From the NCBI GenBank assembly GCA_937873665.1, contig CALMYW010000517.1, positions 101,755 to 165,754 on the forward strand: a stretch of DNA of 64,000 nucleotides. The letters run 5' to 3'. The position numbers and the translations under genes are program-made. Shown piece after piece: positions 25,038 to 33,582 of the stretch. The stretch comes from an uncultured Sphingorhabdus sp. GTDB lineage: Bacteria > Pseudomonadota > Alphaproteobacteria > Sphingomonadales > Sphingomonadaceae. How positions within the stretch are numbered: position 1 is the first letter of the stretch; the number at the start of each line of letters is the position of its first letter. The notes below the pieces were generated by a model, which worked only from the letters and a program-made list of their open reading frames with translations, ran no database searches and had not been told where the DNA came from.

Positions 25038-25943
25038 CTAGGCTGTCGAAACGCCAATTCCAAGCGGAAGCTTCCCTTGCCGCAATTGTTCGACAAGTTC
25101 GATACCGGATATCCCCTTGGCCCGTAATTCCGACAGCGGCTGGGACAATCTAGACTTGGCCAATTTGTTACCGTCCTCGTCGAGCAGCAACGGGTGATGC
25201 CAATAGGTAGGTTCCGGCAAGCCCAGCAGCACTTGCAGCAACCGGTGGATAGCGGTGTAGGCAAACAGATCCATTCCGCGCACGACATGGCTGATACCAT
25301 CCGCCGCATCGTCAATCGTTGCCGCCAGATGATAGCTGGCGGGTGCATCCTTGCGCCAAAGCACGATGTCTCCAAACAACATAGGATCAGCCAATTGCTC
25401 TCCGGCTGCCAGATCGGTCCAGCTTAGTGGGCCGACACTTTCGGTCGCAGCTTGCATATCCAGCCGCCAGCAAAAATCGCCCGCCCTTTCGGTCCGCCCC
25501 TTGCAGCTACCCGGATAGACCGGCCCGTCAGGCCCGTGGCGCACGGGCTTGTGCTTCAATGCCTCGGCAATTTCGCTGCGCGTGCACCAGCAGCGATAGA
25601 CCAGACCCATATCGTTCAAACGGTCGAGGGCGGCTTTGTAACCGGCAATGCGCTGCGACTGGAAAACCATCTCCCCGTCATGCTTTAGCCCCAGCCATTC
25701 CATATCCTCGATGATGCCATCTATATATTCCTGCCTGCTGCGGGTGCCGTCGATATCTTCGATGCGCAGAAGGAATTTCCCTCCAAAGGCGCGGGCAAAA
25801 TCATGCGCGCACATTGCGGAAAAGGCATGGCCGACATGCAGTCGGCCATTGGGGCTGGGTGCAAAGCGGGTGGCCACAACCTGTTGCGGCGCAAATGGGA
25901 TGCCTGCTATTTTACCCACAGAATTACCATATATGGTGTCCAT
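25038..25943 (-). CDS. gluQ: Glutamyl-Q tRNA(Asp) synthetase
   Basis: 301 residues, a GluRS catalytic core without the anticodon-binding domain. HIGH-like motif FAPSPNGRLHVGHAFS, the KMSKS-like GNKLAKS, and the Zn site CWC...PVYPGSCKG all match GluQRS (YadB). It glutamylates the queuosine at the wobble base of tRNA-Asp rather than the acceptor end. The ATG start lies in a short intergenic space against the divergent HNH gene. Confidence 0.95.
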   Translation of the reverse strand: MDTIYGNSVGKIAGIPFAPQQVVATRFAPSPNGRLHVGHAFSAMCAHDFARAFGGKFLLRIEDIDGTRSRQEYIDGIIEDMEWLGLKHDGEMVFQSQRIAGYKAALDRLNDMGLVYRCWCTRSEIAEALKHKPVRHGPDGPVYPGSCKGRTERAGDFCWRLDMQAATESVGPLSWTDLAAGEQLADPMLFGDIVLWRKDAPASYHLAATIDDAADGISHVVRGMDLFAYTAIHRLLQVLLGLPEPTYWHHPLLLDEDGNKLAKSRLSQPLSELRAKGISGIELVEQLRQGKLPLGIGVSTA

Positions 25944-25950
25944 TGCCCCC

Positions 25951-25978
25951 TTGACGTCAATTTATGCCGCCATAATCT
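25951..25978 (+). promoter_or_regulatory. Possible sigma-70-type promoter for the HNH gene
   Basis: TTGACG (25951-25956) and TAATCT (25973-25978) are separated by 16 bases, about 78 bases before the HNH start. The match is inspection only. Confidence 0.35.
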
Positions 25979-26055
25979 GCCTTATGTCAAAATGCTGTAA
26001 CTTCCTTGGGAGAGGGAAGAAACAGTGTTAAAAGCATGGGGAGAGGGTTCGAGGC

Positions 26056-26640
26056 ATGTACCACGCCGGATCATTCCAAGCTGTAGAGCGGGCACGACAT
26101 CCCGATAATTGTCCTGCACTCGTTTTGAACGCAGATTACACGCCGCTAAGCTATTATCCGTTGAGCCTCTGGCCCTGGCAAACCGCGATCAAGGCGGTGT
26201 TTCTGGAAAAGGTCGATATCGTCGCCAGCTATGAACGCCATGTACATAGCCCAAGCCGCGACATGCAGATCCCCTCGGTCATCGCGCTACGCCAATATGT
26301 GAAGCCCAGCGAATACCCCGCCTTCACCCGCTTCAACCTGTTCCTGCGTGACAAGTTCGAGTGCCAATATTGCGGCTGCACCGACAACCTGACCTTTGAC
26401 CATATCGTCCCGCGCCGATTGGGCGGGCGGACAAGCTGGGAAAATGTTACCACCGCCTGCCTGCCGTGCAACCTGAAGAAAGGCGGTCGCACACCTGCGC
26501 AGGCACATATGCAGCTGCGCATGGCGGCGATCCGCCCGACCAGCTGGCAATTGCAGGATCGCGGCCGCGGCTTTCCACCCAATTATCTGCACGATAGCTG
26601 GCGCGACTGGCTTTATTGGGACATCGAACTGGAGGCCTGA
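26056..26640 (+). CDS. HNH endonuclease family protein
   Basis: 194 residues. The HNH core is CQYCGCTDNLTFDHIVPRRL, then WENVTTACLPCNLKKGGRTP: a zinc-binding CxxC pair flanking the DH and the N/H positions. The N-terminal region (ALVLNADYTPLSYYPLSLWP) matches the widespread family of chromosomal HNH proteins near the start of many alphaproteobacterial genomes. Such proteins nick or cut DNA, with unknown role. No operon partner is seen. Confidence 0.88.
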   Translation: MYHAGSFQAVERARHPDNCPALVLNADYTPLSYYPLSLWPWQTAIKAVFLEKVDIVASYERHVHSPSRDMQIPSVIALRQYVKPSEYPAFTRFNLFLRDKFECQYCGCTDNLTFDHIVPRRLGGRTSWENVTTACLPCNLKKGGRTPAQAHMQLRMAAIRPTSWQLQDRGRGFPPNYLHDSWRDWLYWDIELEA

Positions 26641-26649
26641 ACGGCAGGC

Positions 26650-27150
26650 TCAGCTGGCGTACATTCCGGTCGGCACTGCGCTGCACCGGAAATAGAGATG
26701 CGCATCCCAACTATCGACCGGTTTACCGTCGAACGATTCCATATCCCATTTCAATTTGCCTCGCACTAGAGACAGCTTGAATTTGGCCGTGCCGCTGTCC
26801 TGCCCTTCGGGTGATCCGTCTATCCCGACCGCAGCCGTTATTCGCCATGTCTGCTTGCCAAGCTTCTCGATACGCTTTGGCTGGTAAAAATTGCCCTCAC
26901 CATATTCGGCATAGCTGTGCAGCATATTGGCACTAATCACTTCCGCGCCGACAAGCTGGGCATGCGCATCCTCACTATCCGCCTGCATCGCTGCCATATA
27001 GGCCTTGCACTGCCCGTGCCCTTCGCTGTCGTCCTTCATCCAGATACCTTGGACTGCATTGGGCAGGAGGGAGATTCTGGCAGCCGCAATCGGGCCTGCA
27101 AGCACACCGATAATCGCAAACGCAGTAGTAAAACGAGCGGCTTTTCGCAT
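26650..27150 (-). CDS. Hypothetical secreted protein
   Basis: 166 residues beginning with a signal peptide (RKAARFTTAFAIIGVLAGPIAA, cut before RISLLP). The mature part has two Cys (GQCKAY and YFRCSAV) that could pair. The segment NAVQGIWMKDDSEGHGQCKA opens a domain that may be small and beta-rich. No family recognised. Its stop is ten bases from the HNH stop, convergent. Confidence 0.7.
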   Translation of the reverse strand: MRKAARFTTAFAIIGVLAGPIAAARISLLPNAVQGIWMKDDSEGHGQCKAYMAAMQADSEDAHAQLVGAEVISANMLHSYAEYGEGNFYQPKRIEKLGKQTWRITAAVGIDGSPEGQDSGTAKFKLSLVRGKLKWDMESFDGKPVDSWDAHLYFRCSAVPTGMYAS

Positions 27151-27296
27151 TGAAATAACTCACTTTCATTGGAACCGAACTGACTTAGCGCGCAAAATGC
27201 AGTAGATCCAATGCTAATCTGCACTGGTTGCGTTTGCTGCATCCACAGCGTTTCTCCCGAATTGCCGCGCGCAACGTCGTACGACATCTGCATCCG

Positions 27297-28022
27297 ATGC
27301 ACTCACCGTCCGCCTCAGGTCTGAATACCTGCATTTTCGGTGCACGTGGAGGTATCGGCGCCGCTTTTGTTCGCCAGTTGCAAGCCCAACCGGAAACAGC
27401 CTTTGTTCATGCAGGCGCGCGTTCGAATATCGATGGCGGCCCGAAAATTCGGCCTTTCGCTTTCGACCTGAACGATGAAGCGAGCATCGCTGAAGCGGCC
27501 GGCAGCGTCGGTTCTCCGGATCTGGCGATTGTTGCCACCGGGATGTTGCATTCGGCCGACATCCAGCCAGAAAAGAGCCTGAAAATGCAAACGCCGGAAG
27601 CTTATACGGCGGCCTTTGCAGCCAATGCAATCGGCCCCGCGCTGATCGGAAAGCATCTGCTACCCCGCCTGCCTAAAGATCGGCGCAGCGTCTTTGCGGT
27701 CCTTTCTGCCCGTGTCGGTTCAATCTCAGATAACCGGCTGGGCGGTTGGCATGCTTATCGGGCATCCAAAGCGGCGCTCAATATGATCGTGCGCAACTTC
27801 GCTATCGAAATGGCGCGCACCCATCCTAAGGCGATCATCGTCGCGCTGCACCCGGGCACCGTCGACACTGAACTGTCGCAGCCGTTCCAGCGCGGCGTGC
27901 CCGAACAGAAACTGTTCACGCCCGACTATGCGGCGGCCCGGATGCTCGATGTACTCGCCCGACTGAAGCCCGAAGACAGTGGCCAGCTGTTTGCCTGGGA
28001 TGGCGAGAGGATTCCCTTTTAA
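27297..28022 (+). CDS. SDR-family oxidoreductase, C-factor-like
   Basis: 241 residues of Rossmann fold. The nucleotide motif is GARGGIGAAFVRQL and the catalytic pair is YRASK in HAYRASKAALNM. The C-terminal HPGTVDTELSQPF is typical of the CsgA/YhdF-like SDR group that often sits beside cryptochromes. The start was set at the ATG at 27297, since upstream alternatives (TTG at 27228) run into unlikely sequence, but the ribosome-binding site is poor. One base separates it from the photolyase gene. Confidence 0.85.
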   Translation: MHSPSASGLNTCIFGARGGIGAAFVRQLQAQPETAFVHAGARSNIDGGPKIRPFAFDLNDEASIAEAAGSVGSPDLAIVATGMLHSADIQPEKSLKMQTPEAYTAAFAANAIGPALIGKHLLPRLPKDRRSVFAVLSARVGSISDNRLGGWHAYRASKAALNMIVRNFAIEMARTHPKAIIVALHPGTVDTELSQPFQRGVPEQKLFTPDYAAARMLDVLARLKPEDSGQLFAWDGERIPF

Positions 28023-28023
28023 G

Positions 28024-29529
28024 ATGCTGCAAGTCGTCTGGTTCAAACGCGATTTGCGGCTGGAGGATCATGCGGCCTTGTGTGCGGCGGCGATCCGTGA
28101 CCGCATCTTGCCAATCGTCATCATCGAACCGGACTATTGGCGACAGCCCGATGTTTCCGCACGGCAATGGAATTTCTGGCGGGCCTGCATCGCCGATCTG
28201 GATAATGCCATAGCTGAAAAAGGCGGGCAGCTTTGCATCCGGGTGGGAGACGCGGTGAGAGTGCTGTCTGCAATCAAGGCCGAACACGGCCCCTTCGTGC
28301 TGCGTGCGCATGAGGAAACCGGCAATGAATGGACCTTTGATCGCGACAAGGCTGTGCGCCGCTGGTGCAAGGCAGAGGGCATTGCATTCGAGGAAAGCCG
28401 CCAGTTCGGCGTTTGGCGCGGGCGCAGAGTCAACCGTGATCGCTGGGCGCAGGCGTGGGAGCGGATGATGGCGATGCCTGCCCAACCGGTTCCTCCATTG
28501 TTGATGTGGGAGCGGAGCGTGACCGATAATCTGCCGGACGCAGCAGAACTGGGCCTGAAAGAAGACGGCTTGCAAGTGGTTCCCCTGGCTGGCCGTGCGC
28601 AAGCCCTGGCCACGCTGCACAGCTTCCTACACGAACGCGGCGAGCATTATACAAGCGAAATGTCATCCCCGCTCAGTGGGGAAAGAGCCTGCTCCCGCCT
28701 TTCCTGGCATCTGGCCTATGGCTCGCTTTCGGTTCGCGAGGCCTATCAGGCGGCGCAGGCGCGATACCGCGAACTGCCGCCCTCGGAAAAGGCGTGGCGG
28801 CAATCGCTGCGCAGCTTCATCGCGCGGCTGCACTGGCATTGCCATTTCATCCAGAAGCTGGAGAGCGAACACGAAGTCGAATATCGCCCGATGGCGAGGA
28901 TTTACGAAGGATTGCGCCCCCGCCCCGCCGATTCCGTGAAGCTCGCAGCATGGACCGACGGCCGCACCGGCTATCCCTTCATCGACGCCGTAATGCGCTA
29001 TCTGAACGCCACCGGCTGGATCAACTTCCGCATGCGCGCGATGCTGATGAGCTTTGCGAGCTATGACCTATGGCTGCCTTGGCAGGAGAGCGGCACGGCG
29101 CTCGCCCGCAAGTTCATCGATTACGAACCCGGCATCCATTGGCCGCAATGCCAGATGCAGGCGGGCGAGACGGGCATCAACACCATCCGCATCTATTCCC
29201 CGGTGAAGCAGGGCTATGACCAAGACCCGGCAGGTGTCTTCATCCGCCGTTGGGTTCCCGAACTCGCCAATGTGCCCGATACCTGGCTGCACGAACCATG
29301 GAAGCTTGCGGCGGACGATAGGGTGCGGCTCTGCCCCGACTATCCAGATCGCATTGTAGACCATGCGGCTGCGGCCAAGTCTGCCAAGGACGCAATCTAT
29401 GCGCTGCGCCGCAAACCCGAGGCTCGCGCCGAGGCCAAGGCCGTCGTCCACAAACATGGCAGCCGCAAACGCTCCGCCGATAGGAAGCGTGCAGGCGTCA
29501 AGGCAGAGCAAATGGTCCTGGATTTGTAG
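28024..29529 (+). CDS. Cryptochrome/deoxyribodipyrimidine photolyase-family protein
   Basis: 501 residues: alpha/beta photolyase domain (VVWFKRDLRLEDHAALCAA) then the helical FAD domain (SAKLAAWTDGRTGYPFIDAV-type stretch, ATGWINFRMRAML and YEPGIHWPQCQMQAGETG). Family members use blue light to repair pyrimidine dimers or to sense light. The Trp electron-transfer chain cannot be checked here. It starts one base after the SDR stop and precedes a DUF2256 gene past a hairpin. Confidence 0.92.
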   Translation: MLQVVWFKRDLRLEDHAALCAAAIRDRILPIVIIEPDYWRQPDVSARQWNFWRACIADLDNAIAEKGGQLCIRVGDAVRVLSAIKAEHGPFVLRAHEETGNEWTFDRDKAVRRWCKAEGIAFEESRQFGVWRGRRVNRDRWAQAWERMMAMPAQPVPPLLMWERSVTDNLPDAAELGLKEDGLQVVPLAGRAQALATLHSFLHERGEHYTSEMSSPLSGERACSRLSWHLAYGSLSVREAYQAAQARYRELPPSEKAWRQSLRSFIARLHWHCHFIQKLESEHEVEYRPMARIYEGLRPRPADSVKLAAWTDGRTGYPFIDAVMRYLNATGWINFRMRAMLMSFASYDLWLPWQESGTALARKFIDYEPGIHWPQCQMQAGETGINTIRIYSPVKQGYDQDPAGVFIRRWVPELANVPDTWLHEPWKLAADDRVRLCPDYPDRIVDHAAAAKSAKDAIYALRRKPEARAEAKAVVHKHGSRKRSADRKRAGVKAEQMVLDL

Positions 29530-29555
29530 AGGGTGAAAATGCACTTGAACTTTCA

Positions 29556-29644
29556 CCGCAGTGCTGAGCCTGTCGAAGCACGCTTCTCCGTCAGACGCGG
29601 CGGCGTAAACTTGTATGCGCCCTTCGACAGGCTCAGGGCTACGG
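29556..29644. repeat. Hairpin repeat, CTGTCGAAG arm family, with GCGTAAAC loop
   Basis: Imperfect inverted repeats at 29556-29583 and 29617-29644 of the CTGAGCCTGTCGAAG type. The loop carries GCGTAAAC at 29603-29610. It lies between the photolyase and DUF2256 genes. Confidence 0.88.
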
Positions 29645-29673
29645 TTTCGTGTCCAAGGCAGGCACTCTGACCC

Positions 29674-29829
29674 ATGCCCAAAATGCGCAAGAAATCCGAC
29701 CTGCCGACCAAGACCTGCGCGGCCTGCGGCCTGCCCTTCACATGGCGCAAGAAATGGGCGCGTGATTGGGAAAATGTGCGTTACTGTTCCGACCGGTGCC
29801 GGTCAGGAAAGACGCACGCACCCCGCTAG
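29674..29829 (+). CDS. DUF2256 zinc-ribbon protein
   Basis: 51 residues with two Cys pairs ([20 protein letters not shown], then RYCSDRC). That is a small zinc ribbon of the DUF2256 family, which is characteristically found next to cryptochrome/photolyase genes. The Trp/Arg-rich centre suggests nucleic acid or partner contact, but nothing is proved. Its stop overlaps the convergent ABC1 kinase's stop by a few bases. The start ATG follows CTGACC, not a strong site. Confidence 0.8.
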   Translation: MPKMRKKSDLPTKTCAACGLPFTWRKKWARDWENVRYCSDRCRSGKTHAPR

Positions 29830-31148
29830 TCGCCCGCGCCCACCCTGCGGGCAACCATTTCAAGCAACGGCAATCGGGCCTGCATCCGGATTGCCAGCAA
29901 GGCCGTACCGCTGACCTTCCTTTGCACAAACAGCGTGTCGGCGGGCGGGACATGCCATGCCGCCTTGTCGGCGATGATCGTTTCGGCATGGCGGCGCACG
30001 TGATCGACAAAGCTACGGTCGGCAAAGTCGAACAGCCCCGGCCTGCCCAGATGAGTCATCAATATGTCGATCATCCCGTCGAGCGCGGGCCGGTATCGTT
30101 GCAACGTGTCGAGGGAAACAAAGCCGATTTCGATCAGAGCATCGCGCAAGGCTTCATGATCCTGTGCCAATCCTGCAAGCATCAACCGCCGATAGGATGC
30201 GACCGTCTTTTCCGGTACCGCCCGCGCCGCTCCGAAATCGAGCAGGACAATCCGCCCGCCATCAGGCTGCCAGCGATAATTGGCGAAATTGGGATCGGTC
30301 TGCATGAAACCGAATTCGAACAATTCGCGCAGCACCAGATCGAGCAAGGCGGCCATTATACGGTCGCGCACGTCTTGCGGAGCAGCATCGAGCGTTTCGA
30401 TTGACTGGCCGGCAATGAAATCCATCGCCAGCACCCGTTTTCCGGAGAGTTCCGGATATGGCGCCGGAACGATGAAATCGGATTCCCCGTCGAGCAATTG
30501 CCGATAGCGCTGCATCTGCTGCGCCTCGCGGATATAATCGGCTTCCTCGTGCAATTGCCGTTTAGCTTCGATCAACAGCGGCGCGATATCAAGCGTCGAG
30601 GGCAGCAGGTTCGACATGCGCAGCAGACTCGCCACATTATCGACATCGGCAACGATGCTGTCGGCCACACCCGGATACTGTACCTTGATCGCGAGCAATG
30701 TGCCGTCGGGAAGCGTGGCTCGGTGGACCTGCCCTATCGAGGCTGCCGCGATCGGCCTCGCCTCGAAATGCGCGAACTTGCGCCGCCAGTCTGCACCCCA
30801 TTCGGCAATCAGCACCTTGTTGAGCTGGGCGGGCGGCATGAAATGGGCGGCATCGCGTAAACGCGCGAGGATCGCGGTCAGTTCGGCTGGCAGCACATCA
30901 CCCGCATCCATCGAGATCATCTGCCCCAGCTTCATGGCTGCCCCGCGCAGCCGAGAAAGCTGTTCGGTTACGCGTACCGCATTGGCCGGGGTCAGCAAAA
31001 GGTCTGACAGGCGCGGGCGCTCGCCGCTTGCAAGTTTACGGGCCCCTTCGGCCAGTACGCCGCCTGCAATGCCGCCGGCCAATTGACCAAAAGAGGCCAG
31101 ACGTGACAGCCGCGCCGACGGCACTTTGCGATAGCGCGGATCGCTCAT
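29826..31148 (-). CDS. ABC1/UbiB-family protein kinase-like
   Basis: 440 residues from the ATG at 31148 (AAAGGTGG five bases before). The ABC1 N-terminal signature KLGQ is in [18 protein letters not shown]-site features are AIKVQYPGV and ALDFIAGQS-type motifs, and the catalytic region is [12 protein letters not shown] with a DFG-like [11 protein letters not shown]1/ADCK proteins act on ubiquinone synthesis or isoprenoid lipids at the inner membrane. Its start overlaps the DCC gene stop by four bases. Confidence 0.9.
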   Translation of the reverse strand: MSDPRYRKVPSARLSRLASFGQLAGGIAGGVLAEGARKLASGERPRLSDLLLTPANAVRVTEQLSRLRGAAMKLGQMISMDAGDVLPAELTAILARLRDAAHFMPPAQLNKVLIAEWGADWRRKFAHFEARPIAAASIGQVHRATLPDGTLLAIKVQYPGVADSIVADVDNVASLLRMSNLLPSTLDIAPLLIEAKRQLHEEADYIREAQQMQRYRQLLDGESDFIVPAPYPELSGKRVLAMDFIAGQSIETLDAAPQDVRDRIMAALLDLVLRELFEFGFMQTDPNFANYRWQPDGGRIVLLDFGAARAVPEKTVASYRRLMLAGLAQDHEALRDALIEIGFVSLDTLQRYRPALDGMIDILMTHLGRPGLFDFADRSFVDHVRRHAETIIADKAAWHVPPADTLFVQRKVSGTALLAIRMQARLPLLEMVARRVGAGD

Positions 31149-31498
31149 GCCAACCACCTTTGCAGGCGCGGGCGTACACGCAGGAAATGCAGATACCCCC
31201 ATTCAAGCAGCCGCAGCACACCCGGCACCCGCGCCATCAGCCCCAGCGGTCGCAGCACAGGTATGACGCGCCACATGGCGGCGAAAGCCGCAGCTCCGGA
31301 CAAAAGCTTACCATTCTCCATCGCATGGAAGCGGGCAAGCATGTCTGCGCGGTCCAGTGGACAGCTTGTGGCCTGATCGGTCGCATCGACAAAGTTGATC
31401 CGGTGCGCGCGATCCAGTCGGCGCATCAGCCCAATCTCTTTCCGGCAAAGAGGGCAGCCGCTGTCAAACCAGACCGTAATCTTTTGTGCTGCACTCAT
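31145..31498 (-). CDS. DCC-family thiol-disulfide oxidoreductase (DUF393)
   Basis: 117 residues, thioredoxin-like. The DxxCxxC motif is WFDSGCPLCRKEIGLM. The family (DCC1/DUF393) is a predicted disulfide exchanger. It overlaps the ABC1 kinase downstream and the Fe-S photolyase upstream by four bases each, so all three are one operon. Substrate unknown; a role near membrane quinone/lipid chemistry would fit the ABC1 neighbour. Confidence 0.87.
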   Translation of the reverse strand: MSAAQKITVWFDSGCPLCRKEIGLMRRLDRAHRINFVDATDQATSCPLDRADMLARFHAMENGKLLSGAAAFAAMWRVIPVLRPLGLMARVPGVLRLLEWGYLHFLRVRPRLQRWLA

Positions 31499-33036
31499 AG
31501 AGGCTCCTGATTACGGGTTTCGATAGACAATAGGAAGCGGGACGAATCCGTTTCGATCTCGGCTTTGCGGGCGTCGCTGAAACGGTCGTACGTTCGCACC
31601 ATCTGCGCCATGCGTGGATTGCGCTTCAGCCGGCCATGGTGGCGCGCGATAAAATCCCAGTAAAGATAGTTGAACGGGCAGGCCTTTGGCCCTGCCTTCG
31701 CCTTCACATCATAGGCGCAACCGCGGCAATAATCGGACATCCGGTCGATATAGGCTCCGCTCGCCACATAGGGCTTGGAGGCGAGCAGGCCGCCATCGGC
31801 AAACTGGCTCATCCCGACCGTATTCGGGGCCTCCACCCATTCATAGGCATCGGCGTAGACCGCCAGATACCACTCGTGCAGTTCGTGCGGATCGATACCG
31901 GCGAGCAACGCGAAATTGCCGGTGACCATCAGCCGCTGGATATGGTGCGCATAGGCCTCGTCCCGCGTCTGTTCGACGCACGCCTTCACGCAGGCCATTT
32001 CGGTATCTGCGCTCCAGTAAAAGTCAGGGAGCGGCCGTGTGGCTTGCAGTGCGTTGCGGCGGACATAATCCGGCCCTTCGCGCCAATAGATGCCGCGCAC
32101 ATATTCGCGCCAGCCGATAATCTGGCGGATGAAACCCTCGGCAGCGTTCAGCGGGGCGCGGCCCGCGCGATATTCGGCCTCGACCGCGCGGCACATTTCA
32201 AGCGGGTCGAGCAGGCCGCAATTGAGATAGAGCGACACCACAGCGTGATAGAGGAATTTCTCCCCCGCCAGCATCGCATCCTGATAATCGCCAAAACGCG
32301 GCAAAGCGGTCTTGAGGAAATGGGCAAAGGCCGCCTCGGCATCGGCGCGGGTGGCGGCAAACCAGAGAGGTTCGAGCGTGCCGAAATGGGTGGCAAAGCG
32401 CGCCCGGACCATATCAAGCACCTCGCGGGTTATTTCATCTGGCGCAAAGCGCAAAGGCTGCGGCATCAGGAGGTCGCGCGCCGCGGCTTTGCGATTGTCA
32501 TGGTCGAAATTCCACTGCCCGCCAGCAGGCTTGTCGCCATCCATCAGCAGCCCGGTCTTGCGCCGCATCTCACGATAGAAATATTCCATGCGCAGCGCCT
32601 TGCGGCCCTCGGCCCAGTTTTCAAATTCGGCATGGCTGGCGATGAAGCGGTCATCAGGCAGGATTTCGAGGTCGAGCGCGGTATCCAGCGCTTGCAGATC
32701 GTGGAGCACGCGCCATTCACCCGGTTCGGTCACACGGAATTGGGATACGCCATGCCGGTCGGCTGCGCGCAGAACTTCGCCTGACAATGAGCCGCTGTTC
32801 GCGGTATCATCCAGCCGGACATAATCGACCGTCCAACCTGCGCTGCGCAATTCCTCCGCGAAATGGCGCATCGCTGAAAACAGAAAGGCGATCTTCTTTT
32901 TGTGGTGGCGCACATAGCCAGCTTCGTCCGCAACCTCGGTGATTAGAATCACCGTTTCGACCAGATCCGCATCGCGCAGTGCGGAAATGCCCGGGGAAAG
33001 TTGGTCACCCAAAATCAGGACGAGCGTCTTGGCCAT
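31495..33036 (-). CDS. Iron-sulfur (6-4) photolyase/cryptochrome, PhrB (FeS-BCP) family
   Basis: 513 residues. The four [4Fe-4S] cysteines fall at 349, 437, 440 and 453 (MACVKAC and DYCRGCAY...KACPFNYLYW). In Agrobacterium PhrB they are at 350, 438, 441 and 454, so the match is one-for-one. The N-terminal LVLILGDQLSPGISAL and the HIQRLMVTGNFALLAGIDP stretch are also FeS-BCP. The family repairs (6-4) photoproducts with FAD and a ribolumazine. It heads a three-gene minus-strand operon with DCC and ABC1. Confidence 0.95.
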   Translation of the reverse strand: MAKTLVLILGDQLSPGISALRDADLVETVILITEVADEAGYVRHHKKKIAFLFSAMRHFAEELRSAGWTVDYVRLDDTANSGSLSGEVLRAADRHGVSQFRVTEPGEWRVLHDLQALDTALDLEILPDDRFIASHAEFENWAEGRKALRMEYFYREMRRKTGLLMDGDKPAGGQWNFDHDNRKAAARDLLMPQPLRFAPDEITREVLDMVRARFATHFGTLEPLWFAATRADAEAAFAHFLKTALPRFGDYQDAMLAGEKFLYHAVVSLYLNCGLLDPLEMCRAVEAEYRAGRAPLNAAEGFIRQIIGWREYVRGIYWREGPDYVRRNALQATRPLPDFYWSADTEMACVKACVEQTRDEAYAHHIQRLMVTGNFALLAGIDPHELHEWYLAVYADAYEWVEAPNTVGMSQFADGGLLASKPYVASGAYIDRMSDYCRGCAYDVKAKAGPKACPFNYLYWDFIARHHGRLKRNPRMAQMVRTYDRFSDARKAEIETDSSRFLLSIETRNQEPL

Positions 33037-33125
33037 GGCCCGCGCCTAGCGCTTCGCCAAAGCAGCGGCACTACAGGCATAAGGTCGTGTTGGGTACCTA
33101 GCAGCGGAAAGCTATTGCGGGCAGC

Positions 33126-33578
33126 ATGACAGAAACCGCCCCGCCCCTTCCCGCTTCGGCCAAATGGCTCGGCTATGCCGGCCTGCTGCCGCAAGTCATC
33201 GCTGTCGCCATGATCCTTTACGATCCGACCCTCGAATGGATCGCACTCGCGGGTGGTTATGGCTATGCAGCCTTTATCTTCAGCTTCCTCGGCGGTGTCT
33301 GGTGGGGGTTGGCGCTCAACACCGCCAACCCGCCAGGCTGGCTGTATCCGGTTGCTGTCGCGCCCAGCCTGATCGCACTCGCATCCTACCTGCCCTGGAT
33401 TTGGGGGCTCGAATGGCCCGAACCTTCACTCAACATTTTGGCAGTCTGCCTGCTGCTGTCACCGATGGTCGATTCCGCGCTCGGAAGGCACATCCCCTTG
33501 CCCGCAGGCTGGATGCGCCTTCGCGTTCATCTTTCCACCGGTTTGGGACTGCTGACTATGGTGCTCGCGATTGCGTGA
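33126..33578 (+). CDS. DUF3429-family membrane protein
   Basis: 150 residues with about five membrane segments and hallmark AAFIFSFLGGVWWGLALNTA and YPVAVAPSLIALASYLPW. DUF3429 proteins are uncharacterised inner-membrane proteins found widely in alphaproteobacteria, often near photolyase genes. It starts 90 bases from the photolyase on the other strand. Confidence 0.82.
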   Translation: MTETAPPLPASAKWLGYAGLLPQVIAVAMILYDPTLEWIALAGGYGYAAFIFSFLGGVWWGLALNTANPPGWLYPVAVAPSLIALASYLPWIWGLEWPEPSLNILAVCLLLSPMVDSALGRHIPLPAGWMRLRVHLSTGLGLLTMVLAIA

Positions 33579-33582
33579 GCGC

